In this document: piece by piece, positions 51,466-61,088 of the stretch
Layout of the letters: every line of letters starts with the position of its first letter
Numbering within the stretch: position 1 is the first letter of the stretch
Assembly (NCBI RefSeq): GCF_036245645.1
Contig: NZ_BTPE01000008.1
Coordinates: forward strand, 1-64,000
Source: Algoriphagus taiwanensis
GTDB taxonomy: Bacteria; Bacteroidota; Bacteroidia; Cytophagales; Cyclobacteriaceae
Direction of reading: 5' to 3'
Length of the DNA stretch: 64,000 bases
The notes under the pieces: model-generated
What the model was told of the DNA's origin: nothing
Databases searched by the model: none
The model's input: only the letters and a program-made list of their open reading frames with translations
Translations under genes and position numbers: made by a program

Positions 51466-51648
51466 AGGAGGTCTTTTAGTTCAATTTTAGAATTTCAATA
51501 GGTCTTAAAGTAGTTTATTATCTGTGAGATATAGCTTAAAACCATCTTATAACTCTGAAAAATTTATTCTAAAGATAAATTAAAGTCTAAAACGAAAATT
51601 CTATTGACATGTAGAGAGGGGGATTTAGAATGAAAAATCTTTCAAAAA

Positions 51649-52140
51649 TCAGTTTTTGATTTCTCCCAAAAGCCCTTCCAAATCCAATCTTCTGGTGTAC
51701 ATCGTCAATTCACCATTTTCGTCCTTGGGCCAAAGCTCCCTCGGTCTATCCCAATATAATTCCACTCCATTTTCATCAGGATCATCCAGATAGAGCGCTT
51801 CCGACACTCCATGGTCAGCCGCCCCAGTCAATGGATACTTGGCTTCAATCAAGCGTTGGAAAATCAGGGCTAAATCCTTTCGGGTGGGGTACAAAATAGC
51901 GGTATGAAAAAGCCCTGCTGAATTTTTCGGGGCTGGTTTGCCACCTTTGCTTTGCCAGGTATTCAGCCCGATGTGATGGTGGTAGCCTCCTGCAGAAATA
52001 AAGGCTGCATCTTTTCCGTACCTCATCACCAGTTCAAACCCGAGTAGACTACAATAAAAATCCAAAGATCTTTCCAGGTCACTTACTTTGAGGTGGACAT
52101 GCCCGATTCGGGTAGCTGAAGGGATAGAGTAGGGTTGCAT
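51649..52140 (-). CDS. VOC family (glyoxalase/extradiol dioxygenase-like) protein
   Basis: The start is the ATG giving QPYSIPSATRIGHVHLKVSDLERSLDFYCSLLGFEL (163 residues), 12 bp after the upstream gene's stop. The paired beta-alpha-beta modules show metal ligands His at about 14-16 (GHVHLKV), His at about 75 (FHTAILYPTRKDLA) and Glu in the last strand (DDPDENGVELYWDRP). It resembles CatE-type proteins named after catechol-2,3-dioxygenase. The exact reaction is unknown. It is probably co-transcribed with the GH67 gene. Confidence 0.87.
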   Translation of the reverse strand: MQPYSIPSATRIGHVHLKVSDLERSLDFYCSLLGFELVMRYGKDAAFISAGGYHHHIGLNTWQSKGGKPAPKNSAGLFHTAILYPTRKDLALIFQRLIEAKYPLTGAADHGVSEALYLDDPDENGVELYWDRPRELWPKDENGELTMYTRRLDLEGLLGEIKN

Positions 52141-52151
52141 GAGAAGAATTT

Positions 52152-54311
52152 TTACCAACGTGGACGAATACCGGGAGCGAATGGAAAATCCAAGCTTTTG
52201 AAATACTCCAAATCCCCTTGAGGTTGCTCGATTTCAGTTGGGAAGGGACGCTTTGCGAAAGTCTGGAAATACAGTAGGCAGGCATTTCTCCACCATTCTG
52301 CTTCCTGCACTTGGATTGCCAAAAGTTGACTGACATGGGAAAATCTTTCAGGATCGATTTGTCCCTGAAGCGAATCCCATTGGGATTTCATTTCTCGGGC
52401 TGTTTTCACTCCCTGATCATAGTGTAGGCCTATTCCCTCCCAGAGGGTATTTCCTGACTTCAGTTCAAAATCCCATGGTAAGTGATGAAACCAAAGCAGA
52501 TGCTTCTCAGGAATCTGATTTGGATCAGACCAAACCTGCGAAATTTCATGGGCATATTGTCCCAAGGCATTCGAGCCTGTGGCAGTCCGATCAAATCCAA
52601 TTCCCAAACTATCCGCCCGATGATAGTAAAGTGAAGTCCAGTCCGCTCTTCCGCCTTCCACCCAAGGAGCAGGTCCGTAGTGATGGCTTCGGCCCATGAT
52701 ATGATGCAGGCCGAGGGGATTCATGTAGTTGACTGCCGCTTCACGGGATTCCAACATGATTTCTTTGGTTTTGGAAAGGACTTCGGGGTTTTGACCGAAA
52801 GTCATTTTTATCCACTCTTGGGCAATTTCCTCTGAATTTAAGTAGGGATTCCAAGCTTGTCGTCCGAATGCATACCAATTCGCCTGTCCAAACAAATGTC
52901 CGGTCCAGTTGCGATCAGTACCAATGTTGGAGACTCCAGCCATAAGGGTGAGTTTTTGTCCAGAATCACTTCCATCGATAATCCCTGCTACCATGGAGCT
53001 GGGAGTGGGGCGGTAGGTTTTGCTTCGCAAAGTTTCTTCCCACATTGGGGCTAGATAGACTAGCTGTGTGGCTTGTCCCAAGTATTCTTGGGTGATCTGA
53101 AACTCCATCCCCAAGTTGGTGTTTTTCACTGCTCCGAAAAGAGGATGGAAAGGCTCTCGAGGCATAAAATCGATCGCCCCGTTTTTCACCTGAATAATTA
53201 CATTATCCCTGAATTTTCCATCCAAGGGTTCAAATTCCAAATTGGCCTGCTTATGTCGGTCCTCATCGATCTCATGGGAATAAACAAAGGCTCTCCAAAT
53301 GACAATCCCTCCATATGGCGCTAAGGCATCGGCAAGCATATTGGCTCCTTCTGCATGGTTTCGACCATATTCATGCGGGCCCGGCTGCCCTTCTGAATTG
53401 GCCTTGACCAAGAATCCCCCAAAGTCAGGGATAAAGGAATACATTTCCTCGGTTTTCTTTTTCCAGAAAGCAATCACATCCGGATCCAGCGGGTCAGCTG
53501 TTTTCAATCCACCGATTTCCATGGGGGCAGAAAACCTGGCAGTCAAAAAGACCTTGATGCCATAGGGTCTGAAAAGGTCCGCCAATACCTTTGCTTTTTT
53601 CATAAAGTCCGTGGTCAGAATTCGGGCATTGGCATTGACGTTGGTCAGGGAAACGGCATTGATCCCTAGGCTGGCATTGGCTCTTGCATAATCTATATAC
53701 CGGGGATCGATGTAGCCCGGAAGCTTGTGCCAATCCCAAATCGAAAAGCCGGCATAGCCCCGCTCCACCGTTCGATCCAGATTGTCCCAATGGTTGAGCA
53801 TGCGAAGCTTAACTTTCGGAGCATCAGATTTTTCAGATTTAGGATCAAAAGTTTCAGTTTGGATGCTTTTGAGCCAATCAAAGACTCCATAAAGTATCCC
53901 TACGGGCTGATTGCCAATGATAGCATAGTAGCTTTTTCCCTGAAAATCGATCGATCCTCTCCAGTATCCCTCGGGGCCGAGGTTCCGGATTTTCATCTGA
54001 GTTTCCAGTCCAAGAACTTGGGCAAGTTCCTCTCGTGTACCCAGCCAAAGCCGGGTTCGATCCAACCTTTCTTGGGTGAATACAGGATCTTTACCCAGCA
54101 TCTTATTGCCAGCAATTTGAAGTTCTTTTCGAATTACCTCTTGGGTTGGCTCTTGTCCGAAAAAATAGATTCCGGAGAATAACGTCTCAACTTCGGTTTT
54201 CAAAGCAGAGGATTCGATTCTCGGGTAATCCAGCCAAAGCTCATATCCATCCTTTGAAAAGGCTGAAATTGAAAAAAGGGTGAAGAAAAAAACGGCGAAT
54301 AGGTTTTTCAT
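52152..54311 (-). CDS. aguA: exported GH67 alpha-glucuronidase
   Basis: GH67 enzymes release (4-O-methyl-)glucuronic acid from the non-reducing end of xylo-oligosaccharides. The start is the ATG giving KNLFAVFFFTLFSISAFS, a signal peptide (719 residues); 17 extra codons upstream are unlikely. Family landmarks are LWLDYPRI at the N-terminus, LRMLNHWDNLDRTVERGYAGFSIWDW (about 167-192), the barrel segment FLVKANSEGQPGPHEYGRNHAEGANMLADAL, and HHIMGRSHHYGPAPW near the end. It implies some capacity to use glucuronoxylan; no xylanase is next to it, but an oligosaccharide importer of SusCD type lies in the window. Confidence 0.93.
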   Translation of the reverse strand: MKNLFAVFFFTLFSISAFSKDGYELWLDYPRIESSALKTEVETLFSGIYFFGQEPTQEVIRKELQIAGNKMLGKDPVFTQERLDRTRLWLGTREELAQVLGLETQMKIRNLGPEGYWRGSIDFQGKSYYAIIGNQPVGILYGVFDWLKSIQTETFDPKSEKSDAPKVKLRMLNHWDNLDRTVERGYAGFSIWDWHKLPGYIDPRYIDYARANASLGINAVSLTNVNANARILTTDFMKKAKVLADLFRPYGIKVFLTARFSAPMEIGGLKTADPLDPDVIAFWKKKTEEMYSFIPDFGGFLVKANSEGQPGPHEYGRNHAEGANMLADALAPYGGIVIWRAFVYSHEIDEDRHKQANLEFEPLDGKFRDNVIIQVKNGAIDFMPREPFHPLFGAVKNTNLGMEFQITQEYLGQATQLVYLAPMWEETLRSKTYRPTPSSMVAGIIDGSDSGQKLTLMAGVSNIGTDRNWTGHLFGQANWYAFGRQAWNPYLNSEEIAQEWIKMTFGQNPEVLSKTKEIMLESREAAVNYMNPLGLHHIMGRSHHYGPAPWVEGGRADWTSLYYHRADSLGIGFDRTATGSNALGQYAHEISQVWSDPNQIPEKHLLWFHHLPWDFELKSGNTLWEGIGLHYDQGVKTAREMKSQWDSLQGQIDPERFSHVSQLLAIQVQEAEWWRNACLLYFQTFAKRPFPTEIEQPQGDLEYFKSLDFPFAPGIRPRW

Positions 54312-54486
54312 AGGTTTAAAGATTTGCAAGGTTAAGTTGGCCAAAAAACCACGGAAACTCAATTCCGATTTTTTTGAAGGAATCTGAAAAGGTTAAATGG
54401 TTTTGTGACAATATTCGTCACGGACTTCCTTCAGATTGGGAATTAAAGAACTTGGTTACCTATCTTCAAGCCTTACTTTTTTCGAA

Positions 54487-57400
54487 ATGGAAAACAGACC
54501 TTTTATTATTTACAAATCCTCAGCGGGCTCTGGAAAGACCTACACGCTTACTTTGGAATATCTCAAGTTGGCTTTAGCTCATCCCGGGGCTTTTCGGCAA
54601 ATCCTTGCGGTGACTTTTACCAACAAGGCAACCGCCGAGATGAAGGAGCGGATTTTGGAAGTCTTGGAGCGCTTGAGTCATGAGGTTAGGCAGGGTGAGT
54701 TCTTAGATATGCAGTTGATGAAGCACCTGAATCTGGACGCAGAGCAACTGAAAACCAGAGCTAGAAATACACTGCTGAGCATTCTTCACGGGTATGGCTA
54801 TTTTGCGGTAAGCACGATTGATTCATTTTTTCAGAAAGTTATCCGCTCGTTTGCCCGAGAGATGGATCTACAGGCCAAGTTTGATCTCGAAATGGATACA
54901 GACGCCGTTTTGGAGCGATTGGTGGATCGATTGGTGGAGAAAGTAGCCCAAGACAAAAACCTGCGTGCTTGGCTGATTGGCTATGCCGAGGAACAAATTG
55001 AGGAGGGAAAATCCTGGGATATCCGAACTGGCATTAAAGGTCTGGGAAAAGAGATTTTTCAAGAGAGATTTAAAGCTTTCCGATCCCTTTTTCAGGAAAG
55101 CGTGGCGAAGGACGGCTTCTTGGGAGACTTTAGAAAACAAATCGAAGCCGAACGCCGGAAGCTTATTGCGGAGGCGGAAGAAATGAGAGAAAAGGCGGAA
55201 GCCATCCGGGCTCAGTTTGGTTTGGAGTGGACGGATTTTAAAGGAAGTTCAAAAAGCTTTGCTCTTCGTTTTGCCAGATTGGGAGATCCAAAATTTCCCT
55301 TTCCAGAACTGACAGAAGTTATGCTTCGGGATTTGCCAGATTCAGCCAATTGGTTTACCAAAGGATCAAAAAATGCCTCTAGCATCATTTCGGCAGTGGA
55401 TTCGGGATTAGGCGATATTCTTTTTTCTTGGCCTGAAAAAGTCATCCAATGGAACACCATTTCAGCTTTGAAGCGAAACCTGAATGCCTTTGGCGTTTTC
55501 CGGGACCTGATTTTGGAGCTTCGAGACCTGAAAGACGAAGAAAGCATTCTGCTGATCTCCGATGTCAATGATTTCCTTAAAGAAATCACCCAAGGCAATG
55601 ACGCTCCTTTCATCTATGAAAAAATCGGCAATCAGTACCGCAACTTTCTGATTGATGAGTTTCAGGATACCTCGGATTTTCAATGGTCCAGCTTTCGGCC
55701 TCTGCTGGAAAACTCCCTGGCCTCCGGCAATACCAATTTGCTGGTTGGGGATGTGAAGCAGTCCATTTACCGCTGGAGAGGAGGAAAGCTGGAGCTTCTT
55801 TTGAATGAGGTTCAAAGACAGATCAGAGAAGAATTCATTGTGGTCAAAAACCTGGCTGTAAACTATCGCAGTCTCCCAGGAATCATTGAATTCAATAATA
55901 CGATTTTTGAAAAACTGCCGGCTTTGATGCAGATCGGTATGCAAGATGGATTTGGAGTGGATGCCCAAAATCTGTTGGCAGATGCATTTCTTGAGGTTAA
56001 TCAGGAAATTCCGGAAAAGAAAAAGGGGCTGGAATTTCAAGGGAAAATTCATCTTGAGTTTAGAGAGAAAAGTACTTCGAAGAATTACTCCGAAGAGGAA
56101 GAGTCGGAAGATGAGGAAGCCGATTCCGGTGTCTTGGATAAATTGCCCGGTTTGGTGATGGAACTTCAAGACCAGGGCTATGGGCCGAGTGATATTGCCT
56201 TTTTGGTCAGGAAAAATGCTCAGGGGGCTGAAATCGCAGACCGCTTAATGAAGCATCAAAGAGAAAACCCGGACTCGAGATATAGTTTTGATGTGCTTTC
56301 GGAAGAATCACTCTTTATCGATAAATCCATTGCGGTAAAGTGCCTACTTGCCTTTTTTACCTATCTCAACAATCCCTCAGACAAGGTAGCTCTCAAAACC
56401 CTTTGGCACTACTATGCCTTGCTTCACAAGGTGGAATTGAGCCATGCTCTTTTTTACCAACGGAGCCTTCCCGAGACTTTAAAAGAAAAAGAACTTCAGC
56501 TCTTGGCTAAAGAAAACAGCCTGCTTCAGCTTCCTTTGGTCGAGTTGATGGAGGAGGGCTTATCCTTTTTGGGATTGACTGAAAAGCAACAGGACTTGGC
56601 CTACATTTCAGGGTTTAAGGAGGCAGTGTTTGATTTTGTGAAAAAGAATCGGGCTGACCTTTCGGGATTCTTGGATTGGTGGGAATTGAACAAGGGCAAA
56701 CGAACGATCAAAATCCCCGAAGATCACGATGCCATGCGTATTTTGACCATTCACAAGTCCAAGGGCTTGCAGTACAAAGTGGTGATTATGCCTTTTTTGG
56801 ATTGGAAAATCGTGGCTACAGGACTGCAGGCACCTGTGATTTGGGCTCCCTATCCCCAAGAAAATCCTCTAACGGTCGTTCCGCTCACTCACCAAAGCGG
56901 ATTGCAGAATTCACATTTTAGCAGCTTCTACGACGATGAGGTGAGGTTGGCCTATCTGGATTCTCTCAATATGCTTTATGTGGCCTTTACCCGGGCAGAG
57001 GAGGTGATTTGGGGCTATTCGGATTTCAGTCGGACCAAGGATGGAATCAATCTCAAGCAAACCGGAAATGTGCTGTACACTCTTTTTTCCAATGGTTTTC
57101 AGCTATTAAATGGTTCTGGCGAGGGCTGGAATCCGGAAAAATTGACTTTCGATTGGGGAGAGTGGGGGAGAAAACTGCCTCCGAAAGTCGAAAAGCCAAA
57201 GACTCCTGTCGGCTTGCGCTGGGAAATTCTGGATTGGAAAGAAAAACTCAAAACCCGCAACTACGCCTGGGATTTTTCTGAGGAAGGCTTAAGAGCAAGG
57301 AATCAGCGAAAATTGGGTGTGATCATCCACGAATTGCTGGCAGATTCCCAAAGTCTGGAGGATGCGCTCCGACTACTTCGGGAGTTTACTTTCGAAGGGC

Positions 57401-57723
57401 GATGGGACGAAGAAACCGCTGCGGAGGTAAAAGTCCAATTGGAGACGCTTTTTGCCTTGAACCAAATTCAAGACTGGTTTAGTCCTGCCTATCAATCGCT
57501 TTCAGAGCAGGGAATTTTGCTTCCTGGTGGTGGTCAAAAGCGCCCAGATCGAATTTTAATCGGAAAGGAAAAGGCCTTGGTAGTCGATTTTAAAACCGGA
57601 GAAAAGCGGGAAAGCCATCTTCAGCAGGTGAAAGAATACATGGACTTAGTGAGCAAACTGAGTCAACTCCCGGTCAAGGGCTATCTCTGCTATCTCGAAC
57701 CCACAGAAATTTTGGAAGTATGA
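54487..57723 (+). CDS. addA: AddA-type helicase-nuclease subunit
   Basis: AddA is a UvrD-family 3'-5' helicase that, with AddB, resects double-strand breaks for RecA loading. The start is the ATG giving ENRPFIIYKSSAGSGKTYTL (1078 residues). Walker A is AGSGKT (13-18) and the Walker B/motif II block is FLIDEFQDTSDFQW (about 396-409). Motif III is GDVKQSIYRWRGG, and motifs V/VI are MRILTIHKSKGLQYKVVIMPF and LNMLYVAFTRAEE. A C-terminal PD-(D/E)xK nuclease shows RPDRILIGKEKALVVDFKTGE, about residues 1019-1039. It overlaps addB by 4 bp. Confidence 0.93.
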   Translation: MENRPFIIYKSSAGSGKTYTLTLEYLKLALAHPGAFRQILAVTFTNKATAEMKERILEVLERLSHEVRQGEFLDMQLMKHLNLDAEQLKTRARNTLLSILHGYGYFAVSTIDSFFQKVIRSFAREMDLQAKFDLEMDTDAVLERLVDRLVEKVAQDKNLRAWLIGYAEEQIEEGKSWDIRTGIKGLGKEIFQERFKAFRSLFQESVAKDGFLGDFRKQIEAERRKLIAEAEEMREKAEAIRAQFGLEWTDFKGSSKSFALRFARLGDPKFPFPELTEVMLRDLPDSANWFTKGSKNASSIISAVDSGLGDILFSWPEKVIQWNTISALKRNLNAFGVFRDLILELRDLKDEESILLISDVNDFLKEITQGNDAPFIYEKIGNQYRNFLIDEFQDTSDFQWSSFRPLLENSLASGNTNLLVGDVKQSIYRWRGGKLELLLNEVQRQIREEFIVVKNLAVNYRSLPGIIEFNNTIFEKLPALMQIGMQDGFGVDAQNLLADAFLEVNQEIPEKKKGLEFQGKIHLEFREKSTSKNYSEEEESEDEEADSGVLDKLPGLVMELQDQGYGPSDIAFLVRKNAQGAEIADRLMKHQRENPDSRYSFDVLSEESLFIDKSIAVKCLLAFFTYLNNPSDKVALKTLWHYYALLHKVELSHALFYQRSLPETLKEKELQLLAKENSLLQLPLVELMEEGLSFLGLTEKQQDLAYISGFKEAVFDFVKKNRADLSGFLDWWELNKGKRTIKIPEDHDAMRILTIHKSKGLQYKVVIMPFLDWKIVATGLQAPVIWAPYPQENPLTVVPLTHQSGLQNSHFSSFYDDEVRLAYLDSLNMLYVAFTRAEEVIWGYSDFSRTKDGINLKQTGNVLYTLFSNGFQLLNGSGEGWNPEKLTFDWGEWGRKLPPKVEKPKTPVGLRWEILDWKEKLKTRNYAWDFSEEGLRARNQRKLGVIIHELLADSQSLEDALRLLREFTFEGRWDEETAAEVKVQLETLFALNQIQDWFSPAYQSLSEQGILLPGGGQKRPDRILIGKEKALVVDFKTGEKRESHLQQVKEYMDLVSKLSQLPVKGYLCYLEPTEILEV

Positions 57724-60557
57724 ACCCATTTTTGAAAGAAACCGCTCAGAAAATTCTTGAATCGGGTCGAGACCTGAAGGAAATCACCGTGGTCTTGCCC
57801 AACCGACGTGCGGGCTTGTTTTTTACCCGATACCTCGGTGAATTGATCGAAGAGCCGGTTTGGATGCCGGAGGTGATTACCATCGAGCAGCTGTTTTATC
57901 GATTGGCGGGAAATACGCCGGCGGATGATCTGACTTTGATTTTTGAGCTATACGAGCTGTATCGGCAGATTCAGACCGAGCCTGAGGATTTTGACCGGTT
58001 TTACTTTTGGGGAGAATTGATCTTGAAAGACTTCAACGACTTGGATCAATTTCTGGCGCCTGCCAAAACGCTCTACACCAATCTGGCCGAAATCAAGGAA
58101 TTTGAATCGGATTTAAGTTATCTCACAGAAGAGCAGAAAGAGCTGATTTCTCAGTTTTGGAAGGCATTTGAGCGGCAAAACGAATCCGAGCAGGAACGCT
58201 TTCTTCGTTTTTGGCAGATATTGGCCCAATTGTACGAGAGTTTTCAGGCGAGACTCCGGACGGCAGGTTTGGCCTATTCCGGACAGCTGTACCGTCAGGT
58301 TGCTGAAAATACAGGAGAAATTACAAAGCCTGAGAAGCACTTCGTCTTTGTGGGTTTCAATGCCTTTACGCTGACCGAGGAAAAGCTGATCAAGCATTTT
58401 GTCAAAGAATTCGGAGCGGAGATCTTTTGGGATGTGGATTCCTACTACTTGGATGATCGATTGCAGGAAGCGGGTTTGTTTTTCAGGGATTATCAAAAAG
58501 ATGCGGTTTTGGGAAAAACTTTTCCGGAGGTGATACCCGCCCAAATCAGCCAAAAAGCAGCCCAAATCCATACTCATGCCATTCCGCTGAAAACCAATCA
58601 GGCGAATTTGGTGGGGAAAATTTTAGAAAGTGTAAATGCTGATGAAGCCTTGGAGGAGACAGTCATTATCCTTCCCGATGAGCAACTGCTTTTTCCGGTC
58701 CTTCACACGATGCCTGAATCAATCCCCAAGCTCAATGTGACCATGGGCTATCCGATCCGAAATGCGCCTATCTATGCCTTTTTGGATGCGGTTTTGGACT
58801 TGCAGCGCTTTGCCAAGTGGAAAGGAGGAAATGTCTTCTTTTACCACAAACCGGTTATTGACCTGTTGTCCTTTTCTTATCTGAAGACCTCCGATTCTGA
58901 ATTTGCTGCGCAACTCTCTGAAAAGATCAAAACGGAAAACCTTCTGGATGTACCGGTGGAGGCTTTGGCGAAAGAGGGAACACTTTTTCAGCTGGTTTTC
59001 CAAAAAGTAGAGCCGCAGGACCTCTTTGACTATCTCGGATCCATCATCCAATACCTGGCGCAGGACCTCAGAGAGGATGTGATCCAAAGAAGTTATCTAT
59101 ATCAAGCCTTCAAGCAGCTCAATCGGCTTAAGGAAATCTTCAAAACCAATTTGGACAAAACAAACAAGATGGATTTTGTCCTGAAGTTGTTCAGGCAGAT
59201 TTTCCGTGAGTTGAAATTGCCTTTCGAAGGGGAGCCTCTTCAGGGATTGCAGATCATGGGGGTGCTGGAATCAAGAAATCTGGACTTCAGAAGGGTGATC
59301 ATTTGCGATGTGAACGAGGGCAGCTTTCCTCCCGGTGGTGGGATCAATTCCATGATTCCGTTTAATCTCCGTAGGGCATTTGGCTTGCCGGTTCAGGAGC
59401 AAAACGATGCGATTTATGCCTACACCTTCTACCGACTTTTGCATCGGGCAGAAGAAGTCCACTTGATTTACACCACTGCTGCCGATCAAGGAAAAGCCAA
59501 TGAAGTGAGCCGGTTTGTACAGCAGATGCAGGCTGAGCTGCATATTTCCAAACCCGAGCCTGTGATGATTCCGGTGGAGCTCACGCCAAGTCAGGAGATC
59601 CGACTGGCAAAGACCCCGGAGATTTTGGATCGGCTAGCGCTTTATTTGAAAAAAGAGGAAGGGGAGCCATTTGCCAAAAGTTTTTCTGCTTCGGCACTTT
59701 CCATGTACCTGGATTGTCGTTTGAGATTTTATTTCCGGTATGTGGCGGAGCTAAAAGAGAAGGAAGAGGTAGTCTCGGAGATCGACCCCATGACATTTGG
59801 AACCCTTTTGCACAGCGCAATCGAGCTTTTGTATGCCGTCGATCAGGGGAAATCCTATCGGGATATCGACTCCCACACCATTGACCGACTGCGGGAGCAA
59901 GTTCCTGTGGCTGTAGACCGGGCAATCAAGATATTTTACTCCAAGGAAGGAGATGAGGACTTCGAGCTGAGCGGTCAATTGCTTATTGCCCGAGAGGTAT
60001 TTATCAAGTACGTGAGAGAAATCCTGACCTATGATCAGAAAAACGGACCCTTCAGAGTCATCGGTTTGGAGAAGAAATACCTGGCTGGAATCCCCGTGGA
60101 AACGGCTCAGGGAAGGGTAGAGGTCGCCCTTCAGGGCGTAATCGACCGAATGGATATCAAGGACGGAGTGGTGCGGCTACTCGACTACAAGACGGGTAAG
60201 GATAACAAGAAAGTCAATTCAATTGCTTCTCTTTTTAACAGGGATGATGATAAGCGGAATAAAGCAGCCATGCAGACTTTACTTTATGCCTACTTCTACC
60301 AGCACAGTCATCCTGAAAACCAGCTCCCTCTGAAACCCGGGATTTTCAATATCAAGGAAATCTATGACCCCAAATTCAACCCATTTTTAGTCATGAATAA
60401 AGAGGAAATCAGCGATTACCTGGACTTTGCTGAGGAGTTTGAACAAGGGTTGAGTGGACTTTTAGCAGAAATATTCAATCCGGAGGTTCCTTTTGACCAA
60501 ACCGAAGATGAGAAAAAGTGCTCCCACTGCGCGTATAAGGAGATCTGTGGGAGGTGA
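57720..60557 (+). CDS. addB: AddB-type nuclease subunit with iron-sulfur cluster
   Basis: The 945-residue partner of AddA. The N-terminal UvrD-like domains are degenerate: the P-loop position reads TVVLPNRRAGLFFTRYL with no GKT. The C-terminal PD-(D/E)xK nuclease is intact: FGTLLHSAIELLY, GVIDRMDIKDGVVRLLDYKTGKD (about 808-830). Four cysteines are arranged as in the AddB Fe-S nuclease: one in LDCRLRFYFRYV (about 662) and CSHC-x5-C at the extreme C-terminus. So both subunits carry a nuclease, the Firmicutes-style AddAB rather than RecBCD. The start ATGA overlap implies strict co-translation. Confidence 0.92.
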   Translation: MNPFLKETAQKILESGRDLKEITVVLPNRRAGLFFTRYLGELIEEPVWMPEVITIEQLFYRLAGNTPADDLTLIFELYELYRQIQTEPEDFDRFYFWGELILKDFNDLDQFLAPAKTLYTNLAEIKEFESDLSYLTEEQKELISQFWKAFERQNESEQERFLRFWQILAQLYESFQARLRTAGLAYSGQLYRQVAENTGEITKPEKHFVFVGFNAFTLTEEKLIKHFVKEFGAEIFWDVDSYYLDDRLQEAGLFFRDYQKDAVLGKTFPEVIPAQISQKAAQIHTHAIPLKTNQANLVGKILESVNADEALEETVIILPDEQLLFPVLHTMPESIPKLNVTMGYPIRNAPIYAFLDAVLDLQRFAKWKGGNVFFYHKPVIDLLSFSYLKTSDSEFAAQLSEKIKTENLLDVPVEALAKEGTLFQLVFQKVEPQDLFDYLGSIIQYLAQDLREDVIQRSYLYQAFKQLNRLKEIFKTNLDKTNKMDFVLKLFRQIFRELKLPFEGEPLQGLQIMGVLESRNLDFRRVIICDVNEGSFPPGGGINSMIPFNLRRAFGLPVQEQNDAIYAYTFYRLLHRAEEVHLIYTTAADQGKANEVSRFVQQMQAELHISKPEPVMIPVELTPSQEIRLAKTPEILDRLALYLKKEEGEPFAKSFSASALSMYLDCRLRFYFRYVAELKEKEEVVSEIDPMTFGTLLHSAIELLYAVDQGKSYRDIDSHTIDRLREQVPVAVDRAIKIFYSKEGDEDFELSGQLLIAREVFIKYVREILTYDQKNGPFRVIGLEKKYLAGIPVETAQGRVEVALQGVIDRMDIKDGVVRLLDYKTGKDNKKVNSIASLFNRDDDKRNKAAMQTLLYAYFYQHSHPENQLPLKPGIFNIKEIYDPKFNPFLVMNKEEISDYLDFAEEFEQGLSGLLAEIFNPEVPFDQTEDEKKCSHCAYKEICGR

Positions 60558-60560
60558 TTT

Positions 60561-60610
60561 CGGTAGGCAGTTTTCCGTAGGCAGTATGCAGTTTTTTTGG
60601 TACTGCCTAC
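60561..60610. repeat. GTAGGCAGT repeats and inverted repeat between convergent genes
   Basis: GTAGGCAGT occurs directly at 60563-60571 and 60577-60585, and TACTGCCTAC (60601-60610) pairs perfectly with GTAGGCAGTA (60577-60586) across a 14-nt T-rich loop. It can act as a hairpin between addB and the convergent YCII gene. Similar GGCAGT-rich spacers occur in many Bacteroidota intergenic regions. Confidence 0.6.
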
Positions 60611-60619
60611 TGAGACTGA

Positions 60620-61075
60620 TTACTGGATACTGTTTTTCGTCACCTTGGGATAGAGATCCGGCAGCATCATCAGCGCGGCGGAGCCATACCATTCTTTCAG
60701 GTCCATTTTCAGGACTCCTGCTTGGATGGCAGGGTCGGTTTCGGTGAGAGCCTTGGCCTCTTCTAAGGTTTGTACGTCAAAGATGTAAATGCCGCGCAGG
60801 TCATCATTTCCGAAAAAAGGTCCAGCCACGATCAGCTTTCCCATTTCAGCCATTTTCCCGATGTTGGCCATGTGTCCGGCTTGGATTTCGGAGCGTTGCT
60901 CGGGGGTGTATTCGGAAACACGGTCTCCTCGAAGGAGAAAGGCCATGACATACTTTCTCATGCCGTAGTCATCTGCGCCTAGTTTTTTGGCTAGAGCTTC
61001 ATCGTAGGACTCTTGGGCAATCGAAAAACCGAGAAATCCAATAAAGAAGCTAATCGTGAGAAATAGGTTTTTCAT
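60620..61075 (-). CDS. exported YCII-related protein
   Basis: The 151-residue protein has a signal peptide (KNLFLTISFFIGFLGFSIAQ, about 2-21) followed by a YciI-like alpha/beta domain: YVMAFLLRGDRVS, SEIQAGHMANIGKMAEMGKLIVAGPFFGNDDLRGIYIFDVQTLEEAKAL. The His in QAGHMANI and Asp/Gly in AGPF.. correspond to the conserved YciI surface. YCII domains are dimeric and sometimes enzymatic; an exported form has no assigned function. It lies 13 nt after the DUF389 gene on the same strand. Confidence 0.85.
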   Translation of the reverse strand: MKNLFLTISFFIGFLGFSIAQESYDEALAKKLGADDYGMRKYVMAFLLRGDRVSEYTPEQRSEIQAGHMANIGKMAEMGKLIVAGPFFGNDDLRGIYIFDVQTLEEAKALTETDPAIQAGVLKMDLKEWYGSAALMMLPDLYPKVTKNSIQ

Positions 61076-61088
61076 ATAGGGCTGGGGT

